Part shown: positions 1-4,840 of the stretch, piece by piece
Numbering within the stretch: the first letter of the stretch is position 1
Layout of the letters: each line of letters starts with the position of its first letter
Assembly: GCA_001805085.1 (NCBI GenBank)
Contig: MHEA01000105.1
Location: 1 to 6,734 of the forward strand
Length of the DNA: 6,734 bases
Direction: 5' to 3'
DNA from: Nitrospirae bacterium GWC2_57_9
Lineage (GTDB): Bacteria; Nitrospirota; UBA9217
Notes under the pieces: model-generated
The model's input: only the letters and a program-made list of their open reading frames with translations
Database searches by the model: none
What the model was told of the DNA's origin: nothing
Position numbers and translations under genes: made by a program

Positions 1-463
1 TGCTCAGCCGGACAAAGCCCCTGGTGGCAATTTCGCGGTCGATACTCACGGCGACATAAAGGAAATCATCGCCTAAGGTGTCGCTGAACCGCCTGGATGT
101 TCCGACTCCCTGCAACGAAGCCTGTTGGATTTCCTGACGGTGGCCGTGATTGTCCATGGCCCTTGAGTCATGGTCCGAGTCCCCTAAAACGGTTCCGTCA
201 AGCCCAATGAGCGTTACGCGGGACCCGGTATCCTGCTTGATCTGCCTGCATATGCTGTCGAGACTGGAGATGGGGCGAAAGGAGACGGTCTTTCCGATGA
301 GTCTGCCCTGGATTGCAAGATTATCGCGCAGCTCCTGCAGGTAACTTTCCCTGACCGTTTCGGTGATATACAGCTCGATGAAAACGATTGCAGCTACCAT
401 GATCAGCGCATATATAATGAATATGCGTTTGAAGATATCTCTTTTAACGGGATTATTCGACAT
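1..463 (-). CDS. phoR: PhoR-like sensor histidine kinase, N-terminal part (runs off the left edge)
   Basis: Membrane sensor kinase expected to phosphorylate the PhoB-type regulator encoded just upstream. Only the first 154 codons are inside the window. Seen: start ATG at 463-461, a short cytoplasmic N-terminus (MSNNPVKRDIFKR), one membrane helix at about residues 12-33, then an extracytoplasmic sensor region. That region contains a stretch of the type VTLIGLDGTVLGDSD, an ENH-like element (MDNHGHRQEI), the sequence RRFSDTLGDDFLYVAVSID, and ends in GFVRLS. This order is characteristic of the PhoR/WalK-type periplasmic sensor domain. The HAMP, PAS, DHp and catalytic domains would lie beyond position 1 and cannot be checked. 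The start overlaps the end of phoB by 11 bases, and a GGAGAGG ribosome site (complement of 475-481) lies 11 bases upstream, so translational coupling is likely. Phosphate as the signal is inferred from family resemblance; another envelope signal is possible. Confidence 0.9.
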   Translation of the reverse strand, partial: MSNNPVKRDIFKRIFIIYALIMVAAIVFIELYITETVRESYLQELRDNLAIQGRLIGKTVSFRPISSLDSICRQIKQDTGSRVTLIGLDGTVLGDSDHDSRAMDNHGHRQEIQQASLQGVGTSRRFSDTLGDDFLYVAVSIDREIATRGFVRLS

Positions 464-1142
464 AATATCCCACACCTCTCCTGGTTTTTACAAATACGGG
501 CTCCGCCGGATCGTCCTCAATCGCCGTCCTTAGACGCCGGATGTGAACGTCGACGGTCCTCGGCTCGACAAAGGCCTCATCTTTCCAAACAGCATCGAGG
601 AGCTGGTCGCGGCTGAATACCCTGCCTCGTCTTTCAGCCAGGAACAGGAGGAGCTTGAATTCGGTTGCACTCAAATGTACCGGCTTGTTTCTCTTTGTGG
701 CCGTATAGGTCTCCGCATAGATCGTGAGATCCCCGACTTGTATCGTCTTCTCCGTAACCTCTCCCCTGGCGGTCCTGCGCAGGAGGGCACGAACGCGAGC
801 AACAAGCTCGCTTGGGCTGAATGGCTTTGTCATATAATCATCAGCGCCCGTCTCAAGTCCCTTTATCTTGTCCGACATGTCGGTTTTCGCCGTAAGCATG
901 ATAATCGGCAGGGACTCGGTTTTCGGATTGCTTCTGACCATCCGGCAGACCTCAACTCCCTGGACACCGGGGAGCATTAAGTCGAGGATAAGCAGGTCGA
1001 ACGTGCCTTTGCGTATTTTTTCCAGCCCGTCCTCTCCGTTGGCGGCCGTTGATACCTTGAATCCTTCCTTCCTGAGGTTGTAGGATACCAGCTCAACGAG
1101 ATCGGGTTCGTCGTCGATGACAAGGATGCTTATCGTTTTCAT
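453..1142 (-). CDS. phoB: PhoB-type response regulator (OmpR/PhoB family)
   Basis: Cytoplasmic DNA-binding regulator of 229 residues, the usual length for PhoB. Receiver domain at residues 4-120: acidic pair D10-D11, phospho-acceptor D54 (in LILDLMLPG), T84 (MLTAK) and K106 (TKPFSP), so the phosphorylation site is complete. C-terminal winged-helix domain at about residues 133-229: LSATEFKLLLFLAE, then the recognition-helix region VDVHIRRLRTAIED and the wing ending in TRRGVGYYVE. The start at 1142 has a good ribosome site AAGAGGA (complement of 1149-1155) 6 bases upstream. It is the first gene of a two-gene minus-strand operon with phoR. The PhoB assignment rests on the recognition-helix region and the PhoR-like partner. 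No phosphate transport genes or recognisable Pho box are in the window, so it could serve another PhoB-like regulon. Confidence 0.92.
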   Translation of the reverse strand: MKTISILVIDDEPDLVELVSYNLRKEGFKVSTAANGEDGLEKIRKGTFDLLILDLMLPGVQGVEVCRMVRSNPKTESLPIIMLTAKTDMSDKIKGLETGADDYMTKPFSPSELVARVRALLRRTARGEVTEKTIQVGDLTIYAETYTATKRNKPVHLSATEFKLLLFLAERRGRVFSRDQLLDAVWKDEAFVEPRTVDVHIRRLRTAIEDDPAEPVFVKTRRGVGYYVE

Positions 1143-1171
1143 ATCGATTCCTCTTTAGTGATCACAGAAGA

Positions 1172-1200
1172 ATAGTATCATATTGGACCTGATAAGTAAA
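1172..1200 (-). promoter_or_regulatory. Predicted sigma-70 promoter of phoB-phoR
   Basis: Read on the minus strand, TTTACT (complement of 1195-1200) and TACTAT (complement of 1172-1177) are separated by exactly 17 bases. Each hexamer matches the consensus at 4 of 6 positions. The start of transcription would be near 1165, leaving a leader of about 22 bases before the phoB ATG. Prediction by eye only. Confidence 0.5.
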
Positions 1201-1234
1201 ACGGGTATGGCTGTTCCCGATGGGGACGGCAGGC

Positions 1235-1252
1235 AATATTTATAATATTTAT
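1235..1252. repeat. Tandem 9-base repeat AATATTTAT x2
   Basis: Two perfect adjacent copies of AATATTTAT (1235-1243 and 1244-1252), followed by a partial ATT. They sit between the two divergent promoters, directly upstream of the plus-strand -35 element. They may be an UP element or a protein site, or simply AT-rich spacer. The period of 9 is not a whole helical turn. Confidence 0.5.
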
Positions 1253-1253
1253 A

Positions 1254-1282
1254 TTGAAACTTGCGGCGATTTCACCGATAAT
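1254..1282 (+). promoter_or_regulatory. Predicted sigma-70 promoter of the H-box-less kinase gene
   Basis: TTGAAA (1254-1259) and GATAAT (1277-1282) are 17 bases apart, and each matches the sigma-70 consensus at 5 of 6 positions. This is the strongest promoter match in the window. Immediately upstream lies a very AT-rich stretch (1235-1255) that could act as an UP element. Transcription would start near 1289, about 45 bases before the ATG at 1334. Confidence 0.6.
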
Positions 1283-1333
1283 GTGCCCGCGGTTCGGTCG
1301 TCTGATCACTTGAGGTAGTTTTCGGGGGTATGC

Positions 1334-2275
1334 ATGGTCGGGAGGCAACTGAGGCCGTTGAACATTATCATTCTTTTTATACTATCAGTGCTGGTATCCA
1401 GCCTGTTGGTCGGGTCTTTTCTGTTCGAGGAGCTCGATCAGGCATATCTGAACAGCTCTGTCATTATTTTGACTGTATGGTCGGTTGCCGTTGCGGCAGC
1501 CGGGATGGCGGCAGGCTCGATGCTGCAGAAGCGGCGTCAGCCGGAGCTGGGATCAGGGACGAAACAGCAGTTACGCGGCAGAACATCAGCGGCTGAAGCC
1601 GGCAGAAGAGATGCCGGGAGCTCTTCTTTGGGGATCGCGCCGGAAGCACCGGGCAGCCCGATGAAGGTCGTAACGATCACGGCGGAGCCCGCCGGCGAAG
1701 AAGAGGCTGATGGAGATGAAGCGGCCGATCAGGCGGAGCAGGAAGCAATCGAATCCGGTGACAACACTGACCGCATCAAGAAGATCGTCCAGGGCCTGGA
1801 GGAACTGAAGGCGGCCCAACAGCTGGGGCAGGCGCTCCGGAAGCAGCCCCTCGACCTCCATCAGCATCTGGCCGGCATCGTTGAAAAAACTCGGGGAGGC
1901 ATTGGACAGAAGACGATCGCCTTCGAGCTGGCCTGCGACGGCTTGCCGAAGGTTTCAGCGGACGCCGATCATCTGTCGCGCATTCTGGAACATCTGCTGG
2001 AAAACGCGGTCAAGGCCGTGAAAGGGAGCGGCACGGTATCCGTTACCGCCGCTGTTGCAGCCGAGCATCTCGTTCTTTCTGTCCTTGATACGGGACGGGG
2101 CATCAAACGCAAGGACCTGCCCCATATTTTCGAGCGTTTTTACCGGGCATCGGGAAGCGGCATCGGCATGGGGCTTGCCATTGTGAAGGAACTGGTTGAC
2201 GTCTGCGGCGGCACAATAGAGGTCGAAACCAAGGCAGGGACCGGTTCCGGTTTTATTGTCCGTCTCCCTCTCTGA
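1334..2275 (+). CDS. Membrane-anchored histidine-kinase-like ATPase lacking the H-box
   Basis: Protein of 313 residues. Two hydrophobic helices at about 9-31 and 42-62 bound a loop of only about ten residues, too short for a sensor domain. Residues 65-143 are a low-complexity linker rich in Gly, Ala, Arg and then Glu/Asp. Residues 145-185 resemble the second helix of a DHp domain (TDRIKKIVQGLEELKAAQQL followed by the PLDL-type turn). The HATPase_c domain follows: N-box LLENAVKA (N224), G1 box DTGRGI (252-257), F-box FERFY (266-270) and G2 box GIGMGLAIV (276-284). The ATP lid between F and G2 boxes is several residues shorter than usual. There is no histidine anywhere before residue 176, so the phospho-accepting H-box is absent. 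It may bind ATP but should not autophosphorylate in the classic way. The gene is divergent from phoBR. The start at 1334 gives the kinase frame; the nearby ATG at 1330 is out of frame. The ribosome site is weak (GGGGG at 1324-1328). Confidence 0.85.
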   Translation: MVGRQLRPLNIIILFILSVLVSSLLVGSFLFEELDQAYLNSSVIILTVWSVAVAAAGMAAGSMLQKRRQPELGSGTKQQLRGRTSAAEAGRRDAGSSSLGIAPEAPGSPMKVVTITAEPAGEEEADGDEAADQAEQEAIESGDNTDRIKKIVQGLEELKAAQQLGQALRKQPLDLHQHLAGIVEKTRGGIGQKTIAFELACDGLPKVSADADHLSRILEHLLENAVKAVKGSGTVSVTAAVAAEHLVLSVLDTGRGIKRKDLPHIFERFYRASGSGIGMGLAIVKELVDVCGGTIEVETKAGTGSGFIVRLPL

Positions 2276-2345
2276 ACTTTTCCCGGCTTTCGTCGATGCT
2301 TAGCTGATCCCCGCCTTTGTTTTTCCCCTCTGCTATTATTGTCCC

Positions 2346-2351
2346 AGGAGG
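2346..2351 (+). promoter_or_regulatory. Ribosome binding site fixing the HMA gene start
   Basis: AGGAGG, 7 bases before the ATG at 2359. It rules out the in-frame ATG at 2317, which has no such site and would add 14 residues unlike the HMA family N-terminus. An extended -10-like TGC-TATTAT lies at 2331-2339 with no clear -35; a start from it would place this site at the very 5' end of the message. Confidence 0.75.
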
Positions 2352-2358
2352 ACATGCC

Positions 2359-2574
2359 ATGAAAAAGACATCATTCAGCGTGGATAGGAACTTGTGCGTC
2401 GATTGTTCGCTTGCTCTCAGACGCTTTATCGGCGGCCTGGAGGGAGTTGATTCCATAGATGTGGAGCAGGGGAAGGTCGTGGTCTCTTTTGACGAATCCC
2501 GGATCGATCAGGAAAAGCTGTCCTCGATCGCCCGGGACAGCATCAGGAAACTGGGCTATGACGTTGAGGAGTGA
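2359..2574 (+). CDS. Heavy-metal-associated (HMA) domain protein, CopZ-like
   Basis: Small cytoplasmic protein of 71 residues that is a single HMA domain, the fold used by copper chaperones such as CopZ and Atx1 to carry Cu(I) to ATPases. Seen: first strand KKTSFSVD, metal loop NLCVDC with C13 and C16 (CxxC), helix SLALRRFIGGLEGV, strands DSIDVEQGKVVVSF, second helix DQEKLSSIARDSIRKLGY and final strand. The residue before the first Cys, usually Met-x, is Leu here, which is a mild departure from the GMxCxxC pattern. Length is normal for a free-standing chaperone. It sits 83 bases after the kinase gene and 68 bases before the cupredoxin gene, which supports a copper role. No copper ATPase or regulator is in the window, so the metal is inferred from family and neighbour. 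Confidence 0.88.
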   Translation: MKKTSFSVDRNLCVDCSLALRRFIGGLEGVDSIDVEQGKVVVSFDESRIDQEKLSSIARDSIRKLGYDVEE

Positions 2575-2605
2575 ACGGCATTCCCGCAGAATCTACTGAA
2601 AAAGC

Positions 2606-2614
2606 TGCTATAAT
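2606..2614 (+). promoter_or_regulatory. Predicted extended -10 promoter of the cupredoxin gene
   Basis: TGC directly followed by a perfect TATAAT (2609-2614) forms an extended -10 element. The expected -35 region (about 2586-2591, GCAGAA) does not match, which is tolerated by extended -10 promoters. Transcription would start near 2621, just ahead of the AGGAGG ribosome site at 2631-2636. Confidence 0.55.
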
Positions 2615-2642
2615 GTAATCAGCCAATTCGAGGAGGCCCACC

Positions 2643-3137
2643 ATGAGAACCAAATTTGTCCTGTTTATGACAATACTTCTGCTAGCAGCGGCATTTGTAA
2701 ACGCTCAGGACCAGGGTCAGCCGGCTCCTCCTGCAGCAGGCTCCGATCAGCAGGCGGCTCCGGCGCCCGGGGACAAGCACGATCATCCCGCGGCCAAGGA
2801 AAAACGCTTTGTGGCCACGACCGGTTCCGACGGTATACAGCATGTCGAGATCACCGGCGGTGAGTACTATTTCGATCCGAACTATATTGTGGTCAAAGTC
2901 AATGTGCCCGTCGAACTGAGCGCAAAAAAGGCTCCCGGATATGTTCCCCATGACATAATCGTGAAAGCGCCGGAGGCGGGCATAGATTTTGAGGTGGCCC
3001 TCAAGAAAGAGCCGCAGGTCATCAAGTTCACGCCGACCAGGGTCGGGAAATATGAGATGCTCTGCGGGAAAAAGCTTCTTTTCTTCAAGAGCCACAAGGA
3101 CCGGGGTATGGACGGAGTGATCGAGGTAGTGCCATAA
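2643..3137 (+). CDS. Exported cupredoxin-domain protein
   Basis: Periplasmic blue-copper-like protein of 164 residues, probably an electron carrier or copper-binding protein. A signal peptide covers residues 1-21 with likely cleavage after FVNA. A Pro/Ala/Gln-rich linker containing KHDHP (45-49) follows, then a cupredoxin domain at about 62-164: first strands GIQHVEITGGEYYFDPNYI, then VPHDIIVKAP with ligand H103, and a C-terminal ligand loop with C141, H151 and M156. The His...Cys...His...Met order is that of a type-1 copper site. However, Cys and the second His are separated by 9 residues (CGKKLLFFKSH) rather than the usual 2 to 4, so the site may be atypical. There is only one Cys, so it is not a CuA centre. 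The ribosome site AGGAGG (2631-2636) is 6 bases before the ATG. It has its own predicted promoter and lies after the HMA chaperone gene. Confidence 0.87.
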   Translation: MRTKFVLFMTILLLAAAFVNAQDQGQPAPPAAGSDQQAAPAPGDKHDHPAAKEKRFVATTGSDGIQHVEITGGEYYFDPNYIVVKVNVPVELSAKKAPGYVPHDIIVKAPEAGIDFEVALKKEPQVIKFTPTRVGKYEMLCGKKLLFFKSHKDRGMDGVIEVVP

Positions 3138-3433
3138 GCTCGAGGAGGACAGCAGAAATAGGGGGGGGTGACCTGCTCCAGCCTCATTCCCGCATTCTGC
3201 TGAATTCTGGAGTGAGGGCATTTCACGCAGTTTGCTGTGGTTCTTGCCCCCAAGCGTTTTCGAATGGAACCCCGTGCAGGGGGCATACGAATGCCTATAC
3301 GAACCTCTATGCGCTGCAGGGATCTTCATCGAGCCCCTTCATGCAGGTTGCAGGAGGAGTGGAAGCGGATCAGGACAATGTTCCAGCCTTCGAGTCCTGA
3401 TTCCCGGCAGGTGCTTTTTGGTCGGAGGGCTGT
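3138..3433. other. 296-base stretch without a recognisable gene
   Basis: It begins with a good ribosome-site-like AGGAGG (3143-3148) that has no ATG, GTG or TTG start opening a convincing frame behind it. A run of eight G follows (3161-3168), then a degenerate stretch with ATTC recurring at short intervals (about 3184-3206) bounded by CTCCAG and CTGGAG, and a small CCCC/GGGG hairpin at 3270-3282. No U-rich intrinsic terminator is seen. One frame is open to a TGA at 3398-3400 and is Cys/Ser-rich, but it has no usable start and no family resemblance. A decayed small gene is possible. The end of the stretch holds the GGAGG site (3424-3428) of the next gene. Confidence 0.6.
3161..3168 (+). repeat. 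G8 homopolymer tract
   Basis: Eight consecutive G residues 24 bases after the cupredoxin stop codon, and the only long homopolymer of this kind in the window. Such tracts slip readily in replication and are also error-prone in sequencing. Here it lies outside any supported gene. Confidence 0.8.
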
Positions 3434-3877
3434 ATGCAATTTCCGCTTATAGACAGACAACTGCTGTCCGATCTCCGGCTTGTTCACGGAGTACTCGGAT
3501 TTGTCGTCTTTCTGCTGTTCCTGTTCCAGGCCCGGCTTGGGCTGCAGATCCGGAAAGCGCGCAAAGCGCACCAGCCCCTGCCTTTTCCGATCATCAAGCG
3601 CCATCGCAAGGCAGGCCCGATCTTGCTCGTGCTGGTGGTCATCACTTATTTCTTTGGTGTCGTGCTGGTGCTCCTGGACACAGGCGATCTTTTTGAACAT
3701 CCTTTCCATCTCCTCGCCGGATCTCTCGTTGTTGCTGCCGGCATAACCGCCTTGATCCTGTCACGCAAGATCAAGGGACAGGATTCCGTTTACCGGGTTC
3801 CGCATTACACGACCGGTCTCGCGTTGCTGGGTCTCTTCCTCGTGCAGGTATTTCTCGGCATAGGCGTCCTGTTTTAA
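3434..3877 (+). CDS. Four-helix membrane protein with four HxxxG motifs (DUF4079 / cytochrome b561-like)
   Basis: Integral inner-membrane protein of 147 residues with four predicted helices at about 17-37, 61-81, 91-110 and 126-147. Each helix begins with or carries one HxxxG motif: H18-G22, H57-G61, H92-G96 and H124-G128. Regularly placed His residues at helix ends are typical of b-type cytochromes of the cytochrome b561/ferric-reductase type and of the related uncharacterised DUF4079 family, so this may be a haem-binding quinone-linked redox protein. The family name is recalled from sequence style, not searched. Short basic loops (QIRKARKAHQ and SRKIKG) give the usual topology signals. The start is supported by GGAGG (3424-3428) 5 bases before the ATG. 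It is preceded by the geneless stretch after the cupredoxin, and it may exchange electrons with that protein (inference). No promoter of its own was recognised. Confidence 0.75.
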   Translation: MQFPLIDRQLLSDLRLVHGVLGFVVFLLFLFQARLGLQIRKARKAHQPLPFPIIKRHRKAGPILLVLVVITYFFGVVLVLLDTGDLFEHPFHLLAGSLVVAAGITALILSRKIKGQDSVYRVPHYTTGLALLGLFLVQVFLGIGVLF

Positions 3878-3878
3878 T

Positions 3879-3907
3879 TTGACTTCCCATCCCCACCTTG
3901 TTAATAT
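3879..3907 (+). promoter_or_regulatory. Predicted sigma-70 promoter of the pilMNOP operon, almost leaderless
   Basis: TTGACT (3879-3884; 5 of 6 to consensus) and TAATAT (3902-3907; 4 of 6) are separated by exactly 17 bases. Transcription would start near 3914, only about 3 bases before the pilM ATG at 3917. No ribosome binding site exists between the previous stop codon and this ATG, which agrees with a leaderless or very short leader. Confidence 0.55.
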
Positions 3908-3916
3908 ATACGACCA

Positions 3917-4840
3917 ATGTTACAGATTTTTAAGAGAAAATCGTCCCTCGGGATAGAAATAACCCCTGGTGCACTGCGCATGGCCATGGTTGCCGGCACC
4001 GGACGGGAAAAGAGACTGGTGACCGCACAGGCAGAATTGCCGGCCGGGGTCATTGCCGGTTCCTATACCTTGCCGAATATATGCGACCCTGCCCAGTTGA
4101 CTGAGGCGTTCAGGCGTTGTCTCCATGGCCTGCAGGGACAGCCGGGTCGTGCTGCTTTATGCCTGCCTGACGGGATCTTCCGGGTCCAGACGCTTGAGTT
4201 CGATGAGTTGCCGGGGAAGACCACAGATCGGGAGCGGCTGATCCGGTGGAGGCTCGAAAAATCGGCCGCCTTCGACCTGGCAGACACGGTCCTGCGGTAT
4301 CAAGTGCTGGCGCGCCGTGATTCCCGTTTTACCATTTTGTCCTGTATTGCCAAAAAAACAGTGATCGAGCAATATGAAGCAATGCTCAGGGAATGGGGTC
4401 TCGAGCCCTGGTCCATAGGCCTGGCATCCTTCTCGACGCTGAACTTCTATGCACCCTACATGACCGGACGGTCCGCTGTTCATGCGCTGGTTCATGTGAC
4501 CGAGGAAGCCTTTGCCACGATCGTGTCCGAAAACGGCGGTGTCCGGTTCTACCGGTTCAAAGAACTGAAAAGGGTAAGTTCCCAGGAAGTACGGGCCAGG
4601 CTCATGCGCGAGGTCGAGGATTCGCTCCATTTCTACAGCCATATGGACAGGACACAGCAATCCGAGGTCGGCCATCTTTACCTGAGCGGGGAACCGGGAT
4701 TGCGCGATGCACTGGCAGCGGAACTGAGGGGAGAAACATCTCTTAACGTGGAGCTTCTCACTCCCGATAACGTGCTTGGTTCAAGCGGATCACTCGCACG
4801 GGATCTGGCTGCTGCTGCGGGAGCAGGAACGTCATTATGA
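3917..4840 (+). CDS. pilM: PilM-like actin-fold pilus assembly protein
   Basis: Cytoplasmic actin-like protein of 307 residues, somewhat shorter than the roughly 350 usual for PilM. PilM binds the cytoplasmic tail of PilN and connects the assembly motor to the inner-membrane platform. Seen: the typical start MLQIFKRKSSLGIEI, the segment LCLPDGIFRVQTLEFDELP resembling the PilM stretch before the ligand groove, ERLIRWRLEKSAAFDLAD (usual PilM order of a helix rich in basic and acidic residues), AMLREWGLEPWSIGLASFSTLNFY, and a C-terminal LARDLAAAAGAG like the end of other PilM proteins. The nucleotide-site motifs are degenerate: positions 12-17 read GIEITP instead of GIDIGS, 191-196 read LVHVTE where DIG is expected, and 255-261 read YLSGEPG. 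Its stop overlaps the pilN start by ATGA, showing translational coupling. No ribosome site precedes it. A GspL-like role is a less likely alternative. Confidence 0.85.
   Translation: MLQIFKRKSSLGIEITPGALRMAMVAGTGREKRLVTAQAELPAGVIAGSYTLPNICDPAQLTEAFRRCLHGLQGQPGRAALCLPDGIFRVQTLEFDELPGKTTDRERLIRWRLEKSAAFDLADTVLRYQVLARRDSRFTILSCIAKKTVIEQYEAMLREWGLEPWSIGLASFSTLNFYAPYMTGRSAVHALVHVTEEAFATIVSENGGVRFYRFKELKRVSSQEVRARLMREVEDSLHFYSHMDRTQQSEVGHLYLSGEPGLRDALAAELRGETSLNVELLTPDNVLGSSGSLARDLAAAAGAGTSL

Noticed and set aside
543..980. Plus-strand open frame of 145 codons inside phoB
   Set aside because: It lies wholly antisense to a clearly conserved response regulator, and its translation shows no domain or sensible composition.
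2276..2345. Terminator after the kinase gene ending in the T-rich stretch near 2316-2325
   Set aside because: There is a T-run but no convincing GC-rich inverted repeat directly before it.
2317..2358. Longer start for the HMA protein
   Set aside because: Adds 14 residues not typical of the family and spans the AGGAGG ribosome site used by the ATG at 2359.
3270..3282. CCCC-GTGCA-GGGG hairpin as a transcription terminator
   Set aside because: The stem is only four pairs and no T-run follows.
2682..3329. Minus-strand open frames over the cupredoxin gene, one containing CVKCPH that resembles a haem c motif
   Set aside because: The spacing is CxxC-x-H rather than CxxCH, only one occurrence is present, and most of the frame is antisense to the cupredoxin.
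3212..3400. Possible 62-residue Cys-rich protein starting with GTG
   Set aside because: The GTG has no ribosome site at a proper distance and the product matches nothing recognisable; kept only as part of the note on the geneless stretch.
3232..3696. Plus-strand frame of 154 codons overlapping the four-helix membrane protein
   Set aside because: Its translation is Arg/Pro/Ser-rich with no membrane or domain pattern, while the other frame gives four clean helices with a ribosome site.
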